From the NCBI RefSeq assembly GCF_039511225.1, contig NZ_CP154261.1, positions 2,480,001 to 2,544,000 on the forward strand: a DNA stretch of 64,000 bases, read 5' to 3'. The notes under the pieces are model-generated. The model was not told the DNA's origin. It searched no databases and saw only the letters and a program-made list of their open reading frames with translations. Below are positions 43,313 to 52,551 of this stretch, piece by piece. Positions within the stretch are counted from its first letter, which is position 1. Each line of letters starts with the position of its first letter. Made by a program: the position numbers and the translations under genes. The stretch comes from Sphingobacterium multivorum. Its GTDB lineage: Bacteria > Bacteroidota > Bacteroidia > Sphingobacteriales > Sphingobacteriaceae.

Positions 43313-43963
43313 GGTCTGTGTTGTGTTCCTTTACGAATTTATCTGCAAATTTTTTCTTTCTTTTTCAATCCGATAAACATGGGAAACTATCTTGTTAATA
43401 GACTTTTCTATTCCGCATAAGGATTGAATGCTCCCCCCTTCGCAGGCTACCCTATAGAAAATATAACTAAAATGGTCAACATTAGCGAAATTTCTATTTT
43501 GCAAATGTGTATAAATAAGCTACTGCTGGAATTGTTCCAAATTTCAACATGATTTTTTTAATTGATATCAATAGACTACCTGATTGATTCACTATTTAGT
43601 GATCAAACTTGGGGACACTTTTCATATTTTTTTCTAACAGTAGACGATAAAATTAAGGCATATAAACTCCTTTCTGCTAAGGGCGGTTAATTGGTTTCTT
43701 TAATATAAAGAATTTTCAAAACAGATACAAAAAATTGTATATTATAAAAAAGAAATTTATTTCGGACAAAATGGATGTTCTTATCTTTCAGGGTACTAAA
43801 CATGTACGCAAGCAAAATGAATTCGGATGATAAGAGTTTATCCGCGAATGTATGCTATGGACATTGTTGCCACAGCAAAATCAAGTGTTATCGAAAGTGC
43901 GTTAATTAATGAATTAGCAGACCCTTTAAGAGTACAAATTTTTTTGTTTAAATTAGATATTCT
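43313..43963. other. 650-base intergenic region
   Basis: I recognise no gene or repeat in most of this AT-rich stretch. A 49-codon plus-strand frame (43827-43976, with RVYPRMYAMDIV and SALINELADPLRVQIF) overlaps the start of the following gene. It could be a small leader gene or chance. Confidence 0.35.
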
Positions 43964-44350
43964 ATGGGAAGTTTAACAAGATATGTATCAAATGATCGTC
44001 CAGAATTCGCTGTACTTATCGAAGATGATGATAAGGTTTGTTATGCATACTTATTGATAGAGAGTAAAATAGTTGGAGATATATGGTTATACAATAGCGT
44101 TCCTACTCCTAGCGAACCTGAATGGCATAAAAAGGAGAATCTACCGTTTTTAAATCCTGTGGAGTTTGTTAAAGAAAACCTTGAACCATTTGACGCATGG
44201 TCGCCTGTTGAAGTCACTTGGGATTTTTGTGAAGAAACAGAGGCTAATATATTTATAGCTTCCAGATTGGTTGCAAAGCTAACCGTGGGATCGTGTCCCG
44301 GTTGGTCTAGTCTGGTCACTAAAGATGGGCCTTTGGCGCAGAAGATGTAA
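43964..44350 (+). CDS. Conserved hypothetical protein
   Basis: The 128-residue cytoplasmic acidic protein carries the block EFAVLIEDDDKVCYAYLL, KIVGDIWLYNSVPTPSEPEW and LPFLNPVEFVKENLEPF. From memory this resembles an uncharacterised bacterial family, sometimes in contexts of immunity proteins. I can assign no function. It is convergent with the AraC gene at 44406-45182 with a spacer of 55 bases. Confidence 0.65.
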   Translation: MGSLTRYVSNDRPEFAVLIEDDDKVCYAYLLIESKIVGDIWLYNSVPTPSEPEWHKKENLPFLNPVEFVKENLEPFDAWSPVEVTWDFCEETEANIFIASRLVAKLTVGSCPGWSSLVTKDGPLAQKM

Positions 44351-44405
44351 CGTTTTCACGATTCGAATTAGAAGTAGATAGAAGATATATTCAATAAGAT
44401 TATTT

Positions 44406-45182
44406 TTATAGTCTCGCTCTATACTGCTGTGGTGACAGTCCAAAATATTCTTTGAATAGATTGGAAAAGTTCGGTACACTTTCATAGCCAATTTGATAAA
44501 CAATCTCAGCGATATGCATATCCTTATTTTCCAATAATTGAAGTGCCTTTAGAAGTCTATGCTGTTTTATGAACTGGAATATGGTGATCCGCATTTCTTC
44601 CTTAAACTGCCTGAAAAGTGTTCGCTCCGAAAGAAAAAAATTAGCGCTAAGCTCAGCGATTGACAATTTATTGTCGAGATGTTGGAGGATATACGTGCAT
44701 ACCTGGATCATCAATTCACTTTTTGCAGGCGTGATTTGCAACAGGATCGGCTTTGCCAATAGTATAGGGAGCATAGACTTAAAGGCCTCCAAGGTGGACG
44801 CGGTCAACGTGTCGTGGTCTTTCAACTTCCAATGTTGCTGGCCAAAAAGCAAAAAATGATTCAACAATTCATTTGATGGATACACCTTAACTTCCTCGTG
44901 CATATTGTTCATATCGACAAAAATGGTTTTTATTGACAGTTGCTGTGAGCGGGAAATGAGCTTGTGCGGGACATGTGCTGGGATATATACAAAGAAAGTA
45001 CTTGGTACACAGAAACTGGCTTTTTCTGTATAGATAAAGAGAGTACCATTTGTTGGGCTAAGTACCTGTACTTGTTCATGAGCATGCATTTCTGTATTGA
45101 ATTGACCATAGTTACGTAATTCAATTGTCCCATCGCGGAAGTTCTTGGCACATTGAACGAAGGGAATGGTGGATTTTGGCAT
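44406..45182 (-). CDS. AraC family transcriptional regulator
   Basis: The 258-residue protein has a cupin sensor (MHAHEQVQVLSPTNGTLFIY, VYIPAHVPHKLI) and a C-terminal AraC domain (LSIAELSANFFLSERTLFRQF and IAEIVYQIGYESVPNFSNLF). It is divergent from leuA, with 81 bases between the two starts, and is the probable regulator of that gene. In overall form it is close to the AraC regulator of the efflux operon at 3672-4451. Confidence 0.88.
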   Translation of the reverse strand: MPKSTIPFVQCAKNFRDGTIELRNYGQFNTEMHAHEQVQVLSPTNGTLFIYTEKASFCVPSTFFVYIPAHVPHKLISRSQQLSIKTIFVDMNNMHEEVKVYPSNELLNHFLLFGQQHWKLKDHDTLTASTLEAFKSMLPILLAKPILLQITPAKSELMIQVCTYILQHLDNKLSIAELSANFFLSERTLFRQFKEEMRITIFQFIKQHRLLKALQLLENKDMHIAEIVYQIGYESVPNFSNLFKEYFGLSPQQYRARL

Positions 45183-45234
45183 TATTGAATAACAATTGTT
45201 TTATTTTCAAATATATTAAATTTTATAGTTCTGG

Positions 45235-45242
45235 TACTTTTG
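45235..45242 (+). promoter_or_regulatory. -7 element of the leuA promoter
   Basis: TACTTTTG matches TAnnTTTG. It contains the in-frame TTG at 45240, which argues that translation begins at ATG 45264, not at the TTG. Confidence 0.48.
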
Positions 45243-45263
45243 ATCTATAACAATAAGTTGACT

Positions 45264-46397
45264 ATGAAACAAGTTAAGATTTTCGATACTACTTTACGTG
45301 ATGGAGAACAGGGCCCGGGCTGCCAATTGACACTGAATGATAAATTAGAAATTGCAGAAAAACTAGATGCAATGGGAGTAGATGTGATTGAGGCAGGGTT
45401 TCCAATAAGTTCACCTGGAGATTTTAAGGCAGTCACAGAGGTTTGTAAGCTGGTAAAAAAGGCAACCGTCTGCGCATTGGCTAGGGCCAACAGGACAGAT
45501 ATTGAACAGGCCTCTTTGGCCTTGAGTAAGGCAAAGGTAGCACGGATTCAGCTCGGAATTGGAACATCGGACATTCATATTAAACATAAGTTTAATACTA
45601 CCCGTGAGGTAATCTTGGCGAAAGCTTACGAAATGGTGGCGTATGCGTCGGATAAATGTGATGAAGTACAATTTTTTGCCGAAGATGCTGGCCGCGCAGA
45701 CAACGATTTTTTGGTTCAAATGACCAATACAGTGGTTGAAGCGGGGGCGAAAGTTGTGAATCTTCCTGATACCAATGGTTTTTGTACACCCTTCGAGTAC
45801 TTTGAAAAGATAGCCTATGTGAATCAAAATAGAAGGGAAAAAGAGAACGCAATTCTTTCTGTCCACTGTCATAATGATTTAGGTATGGCTACAGCGAATA
45901 GTATAGCTGGGCTAATGGCAGGCGCACTTCAGGTGGAAGGAACGATTAATGGTGTGGGAGAACGTGCAGGAAATGCTGCCTTGGAAGAAATTATTTTGAC
46001 ACTCATTGTAAAGAAAGATCTGGGGATGGCGACCGGAATTGATCCAAAATATATTGTAGAACTAAGCAGTATGGTAGAACGGGCGATGTCAAATCCTGTG
46101 CAGGCCAATAAGGCCATTGTTGGGAAAAATGACTTTGCGCATTCCTCCGGTATCCACCAGGATGGCGTGCTGAAAGACCGTAGAAACTATGAAATTATTG
46201 ATCCCCAAATCATAGGGGGGAGGTTGCCCGAGTTGTTTTTATCGGCGAGGAGTGGACGTGCAGCATTAAAAGATCGGTTAAAAAATATGAAAATAGATTT
46301 CCCGGCTGACCATTTTGAAAATATCTATAGCCGATTTCTTGTTTTGGCAGATCAGAAACGTTTTATTGAAGATAGCGACCTCCGGCATTTGGTTTAG
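45264..46397 (+). CDS. leuA: 2-isopropylmalate synthase-like enzyme, catalytic domain only
   Basis: The protein of about 377 residues belongs to the DRE-TIM metallolyase family. It condenses acetyl-CoA with an alpha-keto acid, in leucine synthesis 2-oxoisovalerate. Signatures are FDTTLRDGEQGPG, the metal site HCHNDLGMATANS, NGVGERAGNAALEE and FAHSSGIHQDGVLKD. The C-terminal allosteric domain of long LeuA proteins (about 520 residues) is missing, as in the short LeuA-type branch of Bacteroidota. A homologous homocitrate- or methylthioalkylmalate-like role is possible. No leuB, leuC or leuD lies in the window; the only neighbour is the divergent AraC regulator. Confidence 0.85.
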   Translation: MKQVKIFDTTLRDGEQGPGCQLTLNDKLEIAEKLDAMGVDVIEAGFPISSPGDFKAVTEVCKLVKKATVCALARANRTDIEQASLALSKAKVARIQLGIGTSDIHIKHKFNTTREVILAKAYEMVAYASDKCDEVQFFAEDAGRADNDFLVQMTNTVVEAGAKVVNLPDTNGFCTPFEYFEKIAYVNQNRREKENAILSVHCHNDLGMATANSIAGLMAGALQVEGTINGVGERAGNAALEEIILTLIVKKDLGMATGIDPKYIVELSSMVERAMSNPVQANKAIVGKNDFAHSSGIHQDGVLKDRRNYEIIDPQIIGGRLPELFLSARSGRAALKDRLKNMKIDFPADHFENIYSRFLVLADQKRFIEDSDLRHLV

Positions 46398-46452
46398 GTG
46401 TACAACACCCCCGGTGTATGGAACAATAATTACAATTATATTTTAAAATATC

Positions 46453-46623
46453 ATGAATGAACATCCAAACTTAGTTGTAGTAAACAAATTTTTCGATGCA
46501 TATTTGAGCAATTCAATCGATGAATTGCAGGATATATTCCATGCCGATGTGAATTGGCATATTCCTGGCAGGCATCCTTTAAGCGGAGTTAAAAATGGGA
46601 TTGGAGAGATCGTAGAGCTGTAG
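46453..46623 (+). pseudogene. Truncated SnoaL/NTF2-like protein
   Basis: A frame of 56 codons from ATG 46453 reads VVVNKFFDAYLSNSIDELQDIF, HADVNWHIPGRHPLSG and VKNGIGEIVEL, then stops. This is the clear N-terminal half of a SnoaL-like domain; the expected second half is absent. It follows leuA by 55 bases on the same strand and precedes a strong terminator, so it may be a remnant of a gene once co-transcribed with leuA. Confidence 0.62.
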
Positions 46624-46694
46624 TTGCTTATGCTCTGTTGCCTTTTTTTGAGATAACTTATTGCTCTTAATTATTCATGAACTGGTAATTCACG

Positions 46695-46736
46695 AATGGG
46701 TTGTATCAGCTATTTTGATACAGCCCATTTTTTTGT
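46695..46736 (+). terminator. Rho-independent terminator
   Basis: AATGGGTTGTATCA (46695-46708) pairs with TGATACAGCCCATT (46716-46729) with one G-U pair, followed by a T-run. It closes the leuA transcript. Confidence 0.82.
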
Positions 46737-46846
46737 AAGACATGTTTCCGCTTCAACACGACACCAGACTTTTCGGTATCTCTCACATACCTCTTACATT
46801 CACCTGTTTTATTTTCAAGGTGAAGTTATTTTAGAATTTAAAGGGG

Positions 46847-47497
46847 CTATTTCTTTGCAATTTTATTGAATGCGTAAGGAATTACGCCAATCCCTAATGA
46901 TAGTAGTACAGTTAAAAGTTCATTTAAGTTCAAATCTTTCGCTCCATTATCAAAATAGTTCCACATAAAAAATGTTGTTATTGTACAAGCAATTCCTGTA
47001 GATACGAGTCCACTTATGACTGCAAGAAACCTGCTTACACTAGTGTTATTTTTTTCATTTTCCGGATCGCCATTGTTTGCAAATGCTTCAAAAGCTTTTA
47101 CTGCATCAGGGCTCTGAATGAGGGAAGATTGATTAAATGCTAAAATTTGCTTTGTTCGCTCTTCTTCTATTTCTACAACAATATCTTTGTCTAGTAGTAG
47201 ATCTTTAAGAGAAACATTGTCTTGTCTTAGTTTTCTAAAGATGAACATTAAAATTAGAACAAAAAGTAAAATCGGTGTAAGAGCAACCCATTTTTCAGCT
47301 AGCGTTATCTTTGTTAATGGTAGCGTTGTCGTTGTGACAGGATGCGTTGTTGTTAAAGCCTGCTGACCCTCGGCAATGGAGGTTTGTGATGAATATGCTG
47401 CTGGCTGATTTACTGCAGTTGTTGGTCGCGTTCCCGTTGCTGTCGTCGATTGAGCAGGAGTAGAGCTCAAGGTTCCTGTGGTGTCTAATGAATTCAT
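46847..47497 (-). CDS. Three-helix membrane protein beside the giant genes
   Basis: The 216-residue protein starts with a Thr/Ser-rich disordered stretch of about 65 residues. Hydrophobic segments follow at about 71-87 (VALTPILLFVLILMFIF), 157-181 (FLAVISGLVSTGIACTITTF) and 193-210 (ELLTVLLSLGIGVIPYAF). The loop between the first two segments is acidic (DKDIVVEIEEERTK). I know no family. It lies 245 bases downstream of the 1600-residue gene on the same strand and may belong to the same system. The low-complexity N terminus could face either side of the membrane. Confidence 0.65.
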   Translation of the reverse strand: MNSLDTTGTLSSTPAQSTTATGTRPTTAVNQPAAYSSQTSIAEGQQALTTTHPVTTTTLPLTKITLAEKWVALTPILLFVLILMFIFRKLRQDNVSLKDLLLDKDIVVEIEEERTKQILAFNQSSLIQSPDAVKAFEAFANNGDPENEKNNTSVSRFLAVISGLVSTGIACTITTFFMWNYFDNGAKDLNLNELLTVLLSLGIGVIPYAFNKIAKK

Positions 47498-47742
47498 AAA
47501 TAGTTTTATAAAATATGATTTGGGTATTAGTTATTTAATTCTTAATAGCATTAGCTAGGTAAACCTTTTTATTGCATGTCTTTTTCATAATATCATCTGT
47601 CAAATTATTCTTCATTTATATACGGATTTCATCCAACGGTAATGATTTTAAATGTTTGATTCTGTGGATCTATTGTGTATTATACATTTGTTGTCTTAAA
47701 AATTATGACAATGTTTGCAATTTTCTGTTTTTATGAAAGATT

Positions 47743-50700
47743 TCAATTATTTGAAACCCTGAAAGGTATTCTTTCTGTAATAATAGGTTTAGCGAGTGTA
47801 TTGTCATTTTGGACAAAATATTTTATTTCTTCCTGTAAAGAAGTTTGTTTTCCAAATAGCTCTTCCCATATATTTTTTTCGGGGTCATTGCAGTGTTCTA
47901 CTGATTTCCTAACAACCATTATTCTCGCATACCCTTCTTTAAAATCAGTTAGCCTATTTTGGTTGTGCACCGATGGAAGCTCTTTTTCATTTGTACTATC
48001 ATCTATCAGGTAAGTATTATAATATCGCTCAATTGGGAGTCCACCAATGTTACTTTCTATATTGGATAATATAAGGTACCAGTTATGATTATCATTAAAT
48101 ACGCTTCCAAATATGCTTAAAACAGATAAGTTGAGTTTTTTTCTGATATCCCCACTAATTATTTTTACGAAACCGTCCTTTTGCACATCATTTCTCCAGT
48201 CGCTCGGTACAAAAGAGTCGACAGCTTTTAAAAATTGTACCCATTGTGCGCTGCTCCATTTGCTGGAAATTGTCCGCTCTTTATTTTCTTCACTACTAGG
48301 TGGAGCTATTTCATGGAGTTTAGAATGTATTTCGCTGCGTACAGCAAGCTTAAATAAGGGATAGAAAGGGTCTTTAATATTATAACTATTTCCAATATGC
48401 GAAGCTAAGCCATTCCCGGAAATCACGAAAGAAGTTGAATTGACTTTTGGATTTGTTGCTACAAAGTCAAAAGTGAAACCTAAGGGACCTGTAATAAATT
48501 CATCTTCTAGAATTAAATAATCGATATTGTTTTCTTCTGTTGTATCCACAGCAATAGTCTTTTCAAGGGAAAGAGTCGGGTCATATCCTGCTTCGGGATA
48601 AATATTTTCGGCATTCGGATCTTTTGTTTGTACAATTCCAAGACTAAACTTTTGAGCCAACCCGGCTTCCTTGTACCAAACATCATCTAAAACGAGCATC
48701 ACATCCGCGATGTTGAGATCGACAATTTCGCCTGTTTCTTTAATAGAGCCAGTAAGAGGAATATAGAATCGTACAGAAGGCGCCGGGAGCTGTTCTGTTC
48801 GTTTTGACTTTTTGAGGTAAAATTTCCAAGGGTAATATCTTTTCTTTTCGAAGGTTTCGATATTAATCTGACTGCTAATTATATCGTTATCGTATGGTTT
48901 GCCCAATGTTTCGTAGCGATTGTATAGCGTAAGTGAATACTTGAGTAACATTGCATGGTTATCAATGACATTCTTATATTCGTGGATGATATTATCTTTG
49001 TTCTCTTTTGACGCTAATAATTTTGAGTATGAAATCATAGCGCTATTATGTGGCCTTTCAGAGTTCCACCAAGCGTCTAGTTTCATTGCGGCGGTAGCAG
49101 AATAAAGACCTGCATTTTCAATTGGATTTATATTACCATTGCTACCTAAATTAGTAAGTTCTATATTTGATTGCCTACCCTGCCAGTCTAATTTTTGATG
49201 ACGTACCTCGATCTTGCTAAAACAGCTGTAATCCCTGTTATTGAGAAGTACTTTTACAGAAGGCGTTTTTAGAATTTCTTGCGTATGATTTCCCTGTTCA
49301 TCAATTCTAATATTTTCCCATAGTCGTCGATTTTTTTTCTCTTGATTTAGCTGTTCCTGAACTTCGTCATCTTGTTTTTTGCTACAATAAGCACTTTCTA
49401 AGATTATATAGTCTCTGGAAACCTTATAACATTCAATTTCTTTTTCAGCATTTTTTATCTTAATTAATCCAGCAGATTCCTGTAATTCTTTATCAGGTAT
49501 AAAATTTCTATTTAAATTAAATTGACAGTTTCCGATGGGACCATTTTTGTCACTTTCAAAATATTTGGCATCAATCAGATTAAAAAATGAAATTTTATAA
49601 ATTTTACCTTGTGCAAGTGTCACTTTTTTATTGATCGGATCAATGGCTATCTTGCTCCCCCATTTAAAGGTAAGTTCAATTTCGTTTTCCTTGTATAATA
49701 TATTTTTGGGTGACAGTTCTAAAGGGATAGTCGGGTCTAAATCATTGATCACTTCGATCTCCATATGAACGGTGTCTAAAACACTTGGATCTATATATTC
49801 AATGATTTTGTCAACTTTATTTTCTAATTCTCTGACTATTCTATATTTATTTTGACTGTTTTTTTCGGGAGAATACTCAATCGGTTTAAATGAATACCAA
49901 TCCCAAAAATCGGTCAGCGGTTTTCTAATTTTTATGACAAACTCTTCATTAAAGTTCTCTCCCATAATGATGGGATTTTTTCGATTATTTTCCTCTTTAT
50001 GAGGATCGTCTATCTCAATATTAGTTTGAAACAATTCATTGTATAATGGGTTAAGATCCTTAGGATAACTGCTAGGGAACATTGTATTCGTACTACTTGG
50101 ATCATTTAATATAATATTTGGAGGCCCAATTGCTTTGGTGCGTAAATAATGAAATGATTGAATTTTTTCGGAAGGTATTTCTTCAAATTCAATCTCATCT
50201 TTATGCTTATTCAAAATCTCGTTTTGCCTTAAACACGCTGGTAAGATACCGCTATTTAAAATCGCAAATGCAGAAAAACGATAAAAATAGCCGTAGCGTA
50301 ATGCATAAGGATTGAATTGCGTGGTATCACTTTTTTTAGGATCAGGATCCTTTGCCGGCAAAAGATAATCAATTTGCGGACTTTTATAAATTTCTCCTCC
50401 TTCGGCGGAAATATCGTTGTATATTCCCTCTAAATTCGCAACCAAAGATGCGCTATCATTACTAATTTCTAGGAAAATTTGTTTTACCTCATTTTGTTCT
50501 GGCAGATTGCTGGGAATTAAAAAAGATGTTGTAAGTACTTTGGCTTCTGTACTTAGTTTAGCTTGTGCCCAGTTGTGGTATTTCCACGTCCCATAGTTAT
50601 CATCAACGTTGATGCTATTGCTACGTGTACTGAGTAATATATAGCCACTTAATTCATCGGCGAGGTCATCAGGGATATTAGTGGCTTTTGTAGAGATATG

Positions 50701-52545
50701 ACTTGGGTTTCCGATTTGAATGCGGATTGGGAGCTGTTCCTTTGATGGTTGGGAAGGGATCTTGCTCAACGAATCAATTTCTTCAATTAGAAAAGGGACA
50801 AGCTTATCGTCGAAGCTGTTAAATTTGATCGTGAAATCTTTAGGTTTGATTCCAGGAAGAGTAATGATGACCGCCTCATCGCAATAGATAGCATTAATTA
50901 ATTGTGGAACTTTCTTATTAATACTTTGTGAAGAATATTCCTTCACATCTTTTAAAAGGTAATTGAGTAAAGGTTCTCCATTGCAGGTACTATTCAGAAT
51001 CAAAAACGTATTAAACTCGTCATACATATCGAGGGTATGAAAATTCAGTTGTTCATGCTTTTCGAGCTGTTCAACCGTATCGTTATCTTGTTCAATAAGG
51101 CTTATTTCATTTTCAGTAAATTGTATAAAATAACTTCTATTCTCGTTCGGCGAACTAAATCGCTTTAAATGGTTTTCGCTAAATTGAAACAGAATCGAGA
51201 TTAGATGATGTTGAACAGTTCTATCAGATAATTTGGAATATAATCGGTGGGCGTCTTCGAACAAAGTATTTTTGGATAACTCCCTTGTATAATCATCGAC
51301 AAATGGGATCTGTGCCAAGATGTTGTACAGAAATGTTTCTTTTTCGTCGTTTAAATTAGAGAGATAATCAATATTTCTCTGAAAATTAACAAACATCTCA
51401 TCTACCTCTGTTTTAAGCTTGCCGAAATCATTTTGTATCGTATTTGAGTTAGATTGGATGACCTGTCCTTCTAGATAGATTTGTTTTATTGCATCCAAAT
51501 AATAGGTTAGATATCTCAAGGGCGAAAGAATATAACGATTAGCGATATCAATATTTTTGATGTAATCATTATACAGCGGTTCATTGTTTTCAATTATATG
51601 GATTAATGTTTTATCGAATAAAAAATCGCGGATGTCAAGCAAATTGGCTAAAACCTTTGTAAAATTTACTTTCCAATTATTGTCTTGCTCTACATTGATT
51701 TTTACCTTACCTTCAAATTTTCCTTCTGTTCGGATGTTAACAATGCCGTCTTTATCCGAATAGTCTTCTAGTGGATATGGGGTAGCCTTAGTATAAGCTT
51801 TGCATACTATTTCTATACCATCTCTTAGTTGCCTTTTTTTGTCATACTCAATAACATAATTTTTTTCCCCAGGTATAAAATAATTCTCTTTATTTTTTTT
51901 GGGATACCAAATTGAAGTAGCCTCATTAGATATGGGCAAGCAGACAAATTCTATCTCTTCAGGACTATCAACAGTGAAAAAATCTAGTTTTTCCTGCTTT
52001 TTGCTGTCTATTTTCTCATTGATTAAGATCAACCATCCCAAGCTTTCATTGAAGGGTGGCAATTTCTGGGCCATCTGAGCTGTAATAGGGATTGATTTTC
52101 CTTCAATTATTTCATTATCACTTGAATAGTCTTCTTTTATGTCGATTACCTTTGCATTTTGATCGTTTATTGAAATACGAAAATCTTCTATCTTTTTTAG
52201 TTGAAAATCGATACTGTGTTCGAAATACCTTTTTATTAAATCCTTATCGTTTCCAACATAAATTGAGTTTCGGTCAATTTCAAAATCGATATATGCTGGG
52301 TCGACTGTGCCATTTATAATCTTCCATATTCTAATACATGAAGGTTGTTCAGACCAATTCCAGGGAAGCAATTGCTCGCGCAGCGAAACCATATTATCAT
52401 CATCAATGATTGAATCTTTGCTGTAGGAGTTACCATTGCACAATAGCGAAAACTTAAGATCGAAGTTTAGTTGTCCGTCCGGATCTTCCTGTTTGACTAG
52501 GTCAATAAAAGAAGAATCATATGCCAGTTGAAGAGTAATGCTCAT
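47743..52545 (-). CDS. Giant protein of unknown function (1600 residues)
   Basis: The frame is uninterrupted for 1600 codons and begins six bases after the stop of the 2306-residue gene, so both are one transcription unit. There is no signal peptide or clear membrane helix. The N-terminal third is beta-rich. Residues about 330-420 are helical (NRYILSPLRYLTYYLDAIKQ and on). The C-terminal half is again beta-rich with aromatic motifs (PLTDFWDWYSFKPIEYSP, LDAWWNSERPHNSAM, IADVMLVLDDVWYKEAG). I recognise no catalytic motif or known domain. A structural or adhesin-like component, or a toxin-delivery protein, are only ideas. Confidence 0.8.
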   Translation of the reverse strand: MSITLQLAYDSSFIDLVKQEDPDGQLNFDLKFSLLCNGNSYSKDSIIDDDNMVSLREQLLPWNWSEQPSCIRIWKIINGTVDPAYIDFEIDRNSIYVGNDKDLIKRYFEHSIDFQLKKIEDFRISINDQNAKVIDIKEDYSSDNEIIEGKSIPITAQMAQKLPPFNESLGWLILINEKIDSKKQEKLDFFTVDSPEEIEFVCLPISNEATSIWYPKKNKENYFIPGEKNYVIEYDKKRQLRDGIEIVCKAYTKATPYPLEDYSDKDGIVNIRTEGKFEGKVKINVEQDNNWKVNFTKVLANLLDIRDFLFDKTLIHIIENNEPLYNDYIKNIDIANRYILSPLRYLTYYLDAIKQIYLEGQVIQSNSNTIQNDFGKLKTEVDEMFVNFQRNIDYLSNLNDEKETFLYNILAQIPFVDDYTRELSKNTLFEDAHRLYSKLSDRTVQHHLISILFQFSENHLKRFSSPNENRSYFIQFTENEISLIEQDNDTVEQLEKHEQLNFHTLDMYDEFNTFLILNSTCNGEPLLNYLLKDVKEYSSQSINKKVPQLINAIYCDEAVIITLPGIKPKDFTIKFNSFDDKLVPFLIEEIDSLSKIPSQPSKEQLPIRIQIGNPSHISTKATNIPDDLADELSGYILLSTRSNSINVDDNYGTWKYHNWAQAKLSTEAKVLTTSFLIPSNLPEQNEVKQIFLEISNDSASLVANLEGIYNDISAEGGEIYKSPQIDYLLPAKDPDPKKSDTTQFNPYALRYGYFYRFSAFAILNSGILPACLRQNEILNKHKDEIEFEEIPSEKIQSFHYLRTKAIGPPNIILNDPSSTNTMFPSSYPKDLNPLYNELFQTNIEIDDPHKEENNRKNPIIMGENFNEEFVIKIRKPLTDFWDWYSFKPIEYSPEKNSQNKYRIVRELENKVDKIIEYIDPSVLDTVHMEIEVINDLDPTIPLELSPKNILYKENEIELTFKWGSKIAIDPINKKVTLAQGKIYKISFFNLIDAKYFESDKNGPIGNCQFNLNRNFIPDKELQESAGLIKIKNAEKEIECYKVSRDYIILESAYCSKKQDDEVQEQLNQEKKNRRLWENIRIDEQGNHTQEILKTPSVKVLLNNRDYSCFSKIEVRHQKLDWQGRQSNIELTNLGSNGNINPIENAGLYSATAAMKLDAWWNSERPHNSAMISYSKLLASKENKDNIIHEYKNVIDNHAMLLKYSLTLYNRYETLGKPYDNDIISSQINIETFEKKRYYPWKFYLKKSKRTEQLPAPSVRFYIPLTGSIKETGEIVDLNIADVMLVLDDVWYKEAGLAQKFSLGIVQTKDPNAENIYPEAGYDPTLSLEKTIAVDTTEENNIDYLILEDEFITGPLGFTFDFVATNPKVNSTSFVISGNGLASHIGNSYNIKDPFYPLFKLAVRSEIHSKLHEIAPPSSEENKERTISSKWSSAQWVQFLKAVDSFVPSDWRNDVQKDGFVKIISGDIRKKLNLSVLSIFGSVFNDNHNWYLILSNIESNIGGLPIERYYNTYLIDDSTNEKELPSVHNQNRLTDFKEGYARIMVVRKSVEHCNDPEKNIWEELFGKQTSLQEEIKYFVQNDNTLAKPIITERIPFRVSNN

Positions 52546-52551
52546 GTTATT

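Noticed and set aside
43827..43976. 49-codon frame before the conserved hypothetical gene
   Set aside because: It could be a leader gene but has no recognised features, so it is noted only in the intergenic entry.
45411..45872. 153-codon minus-strand frame inside leuA
   Set aside because: It is antisense to conserved leuA motifs; the composition is typical of a shadow frame.
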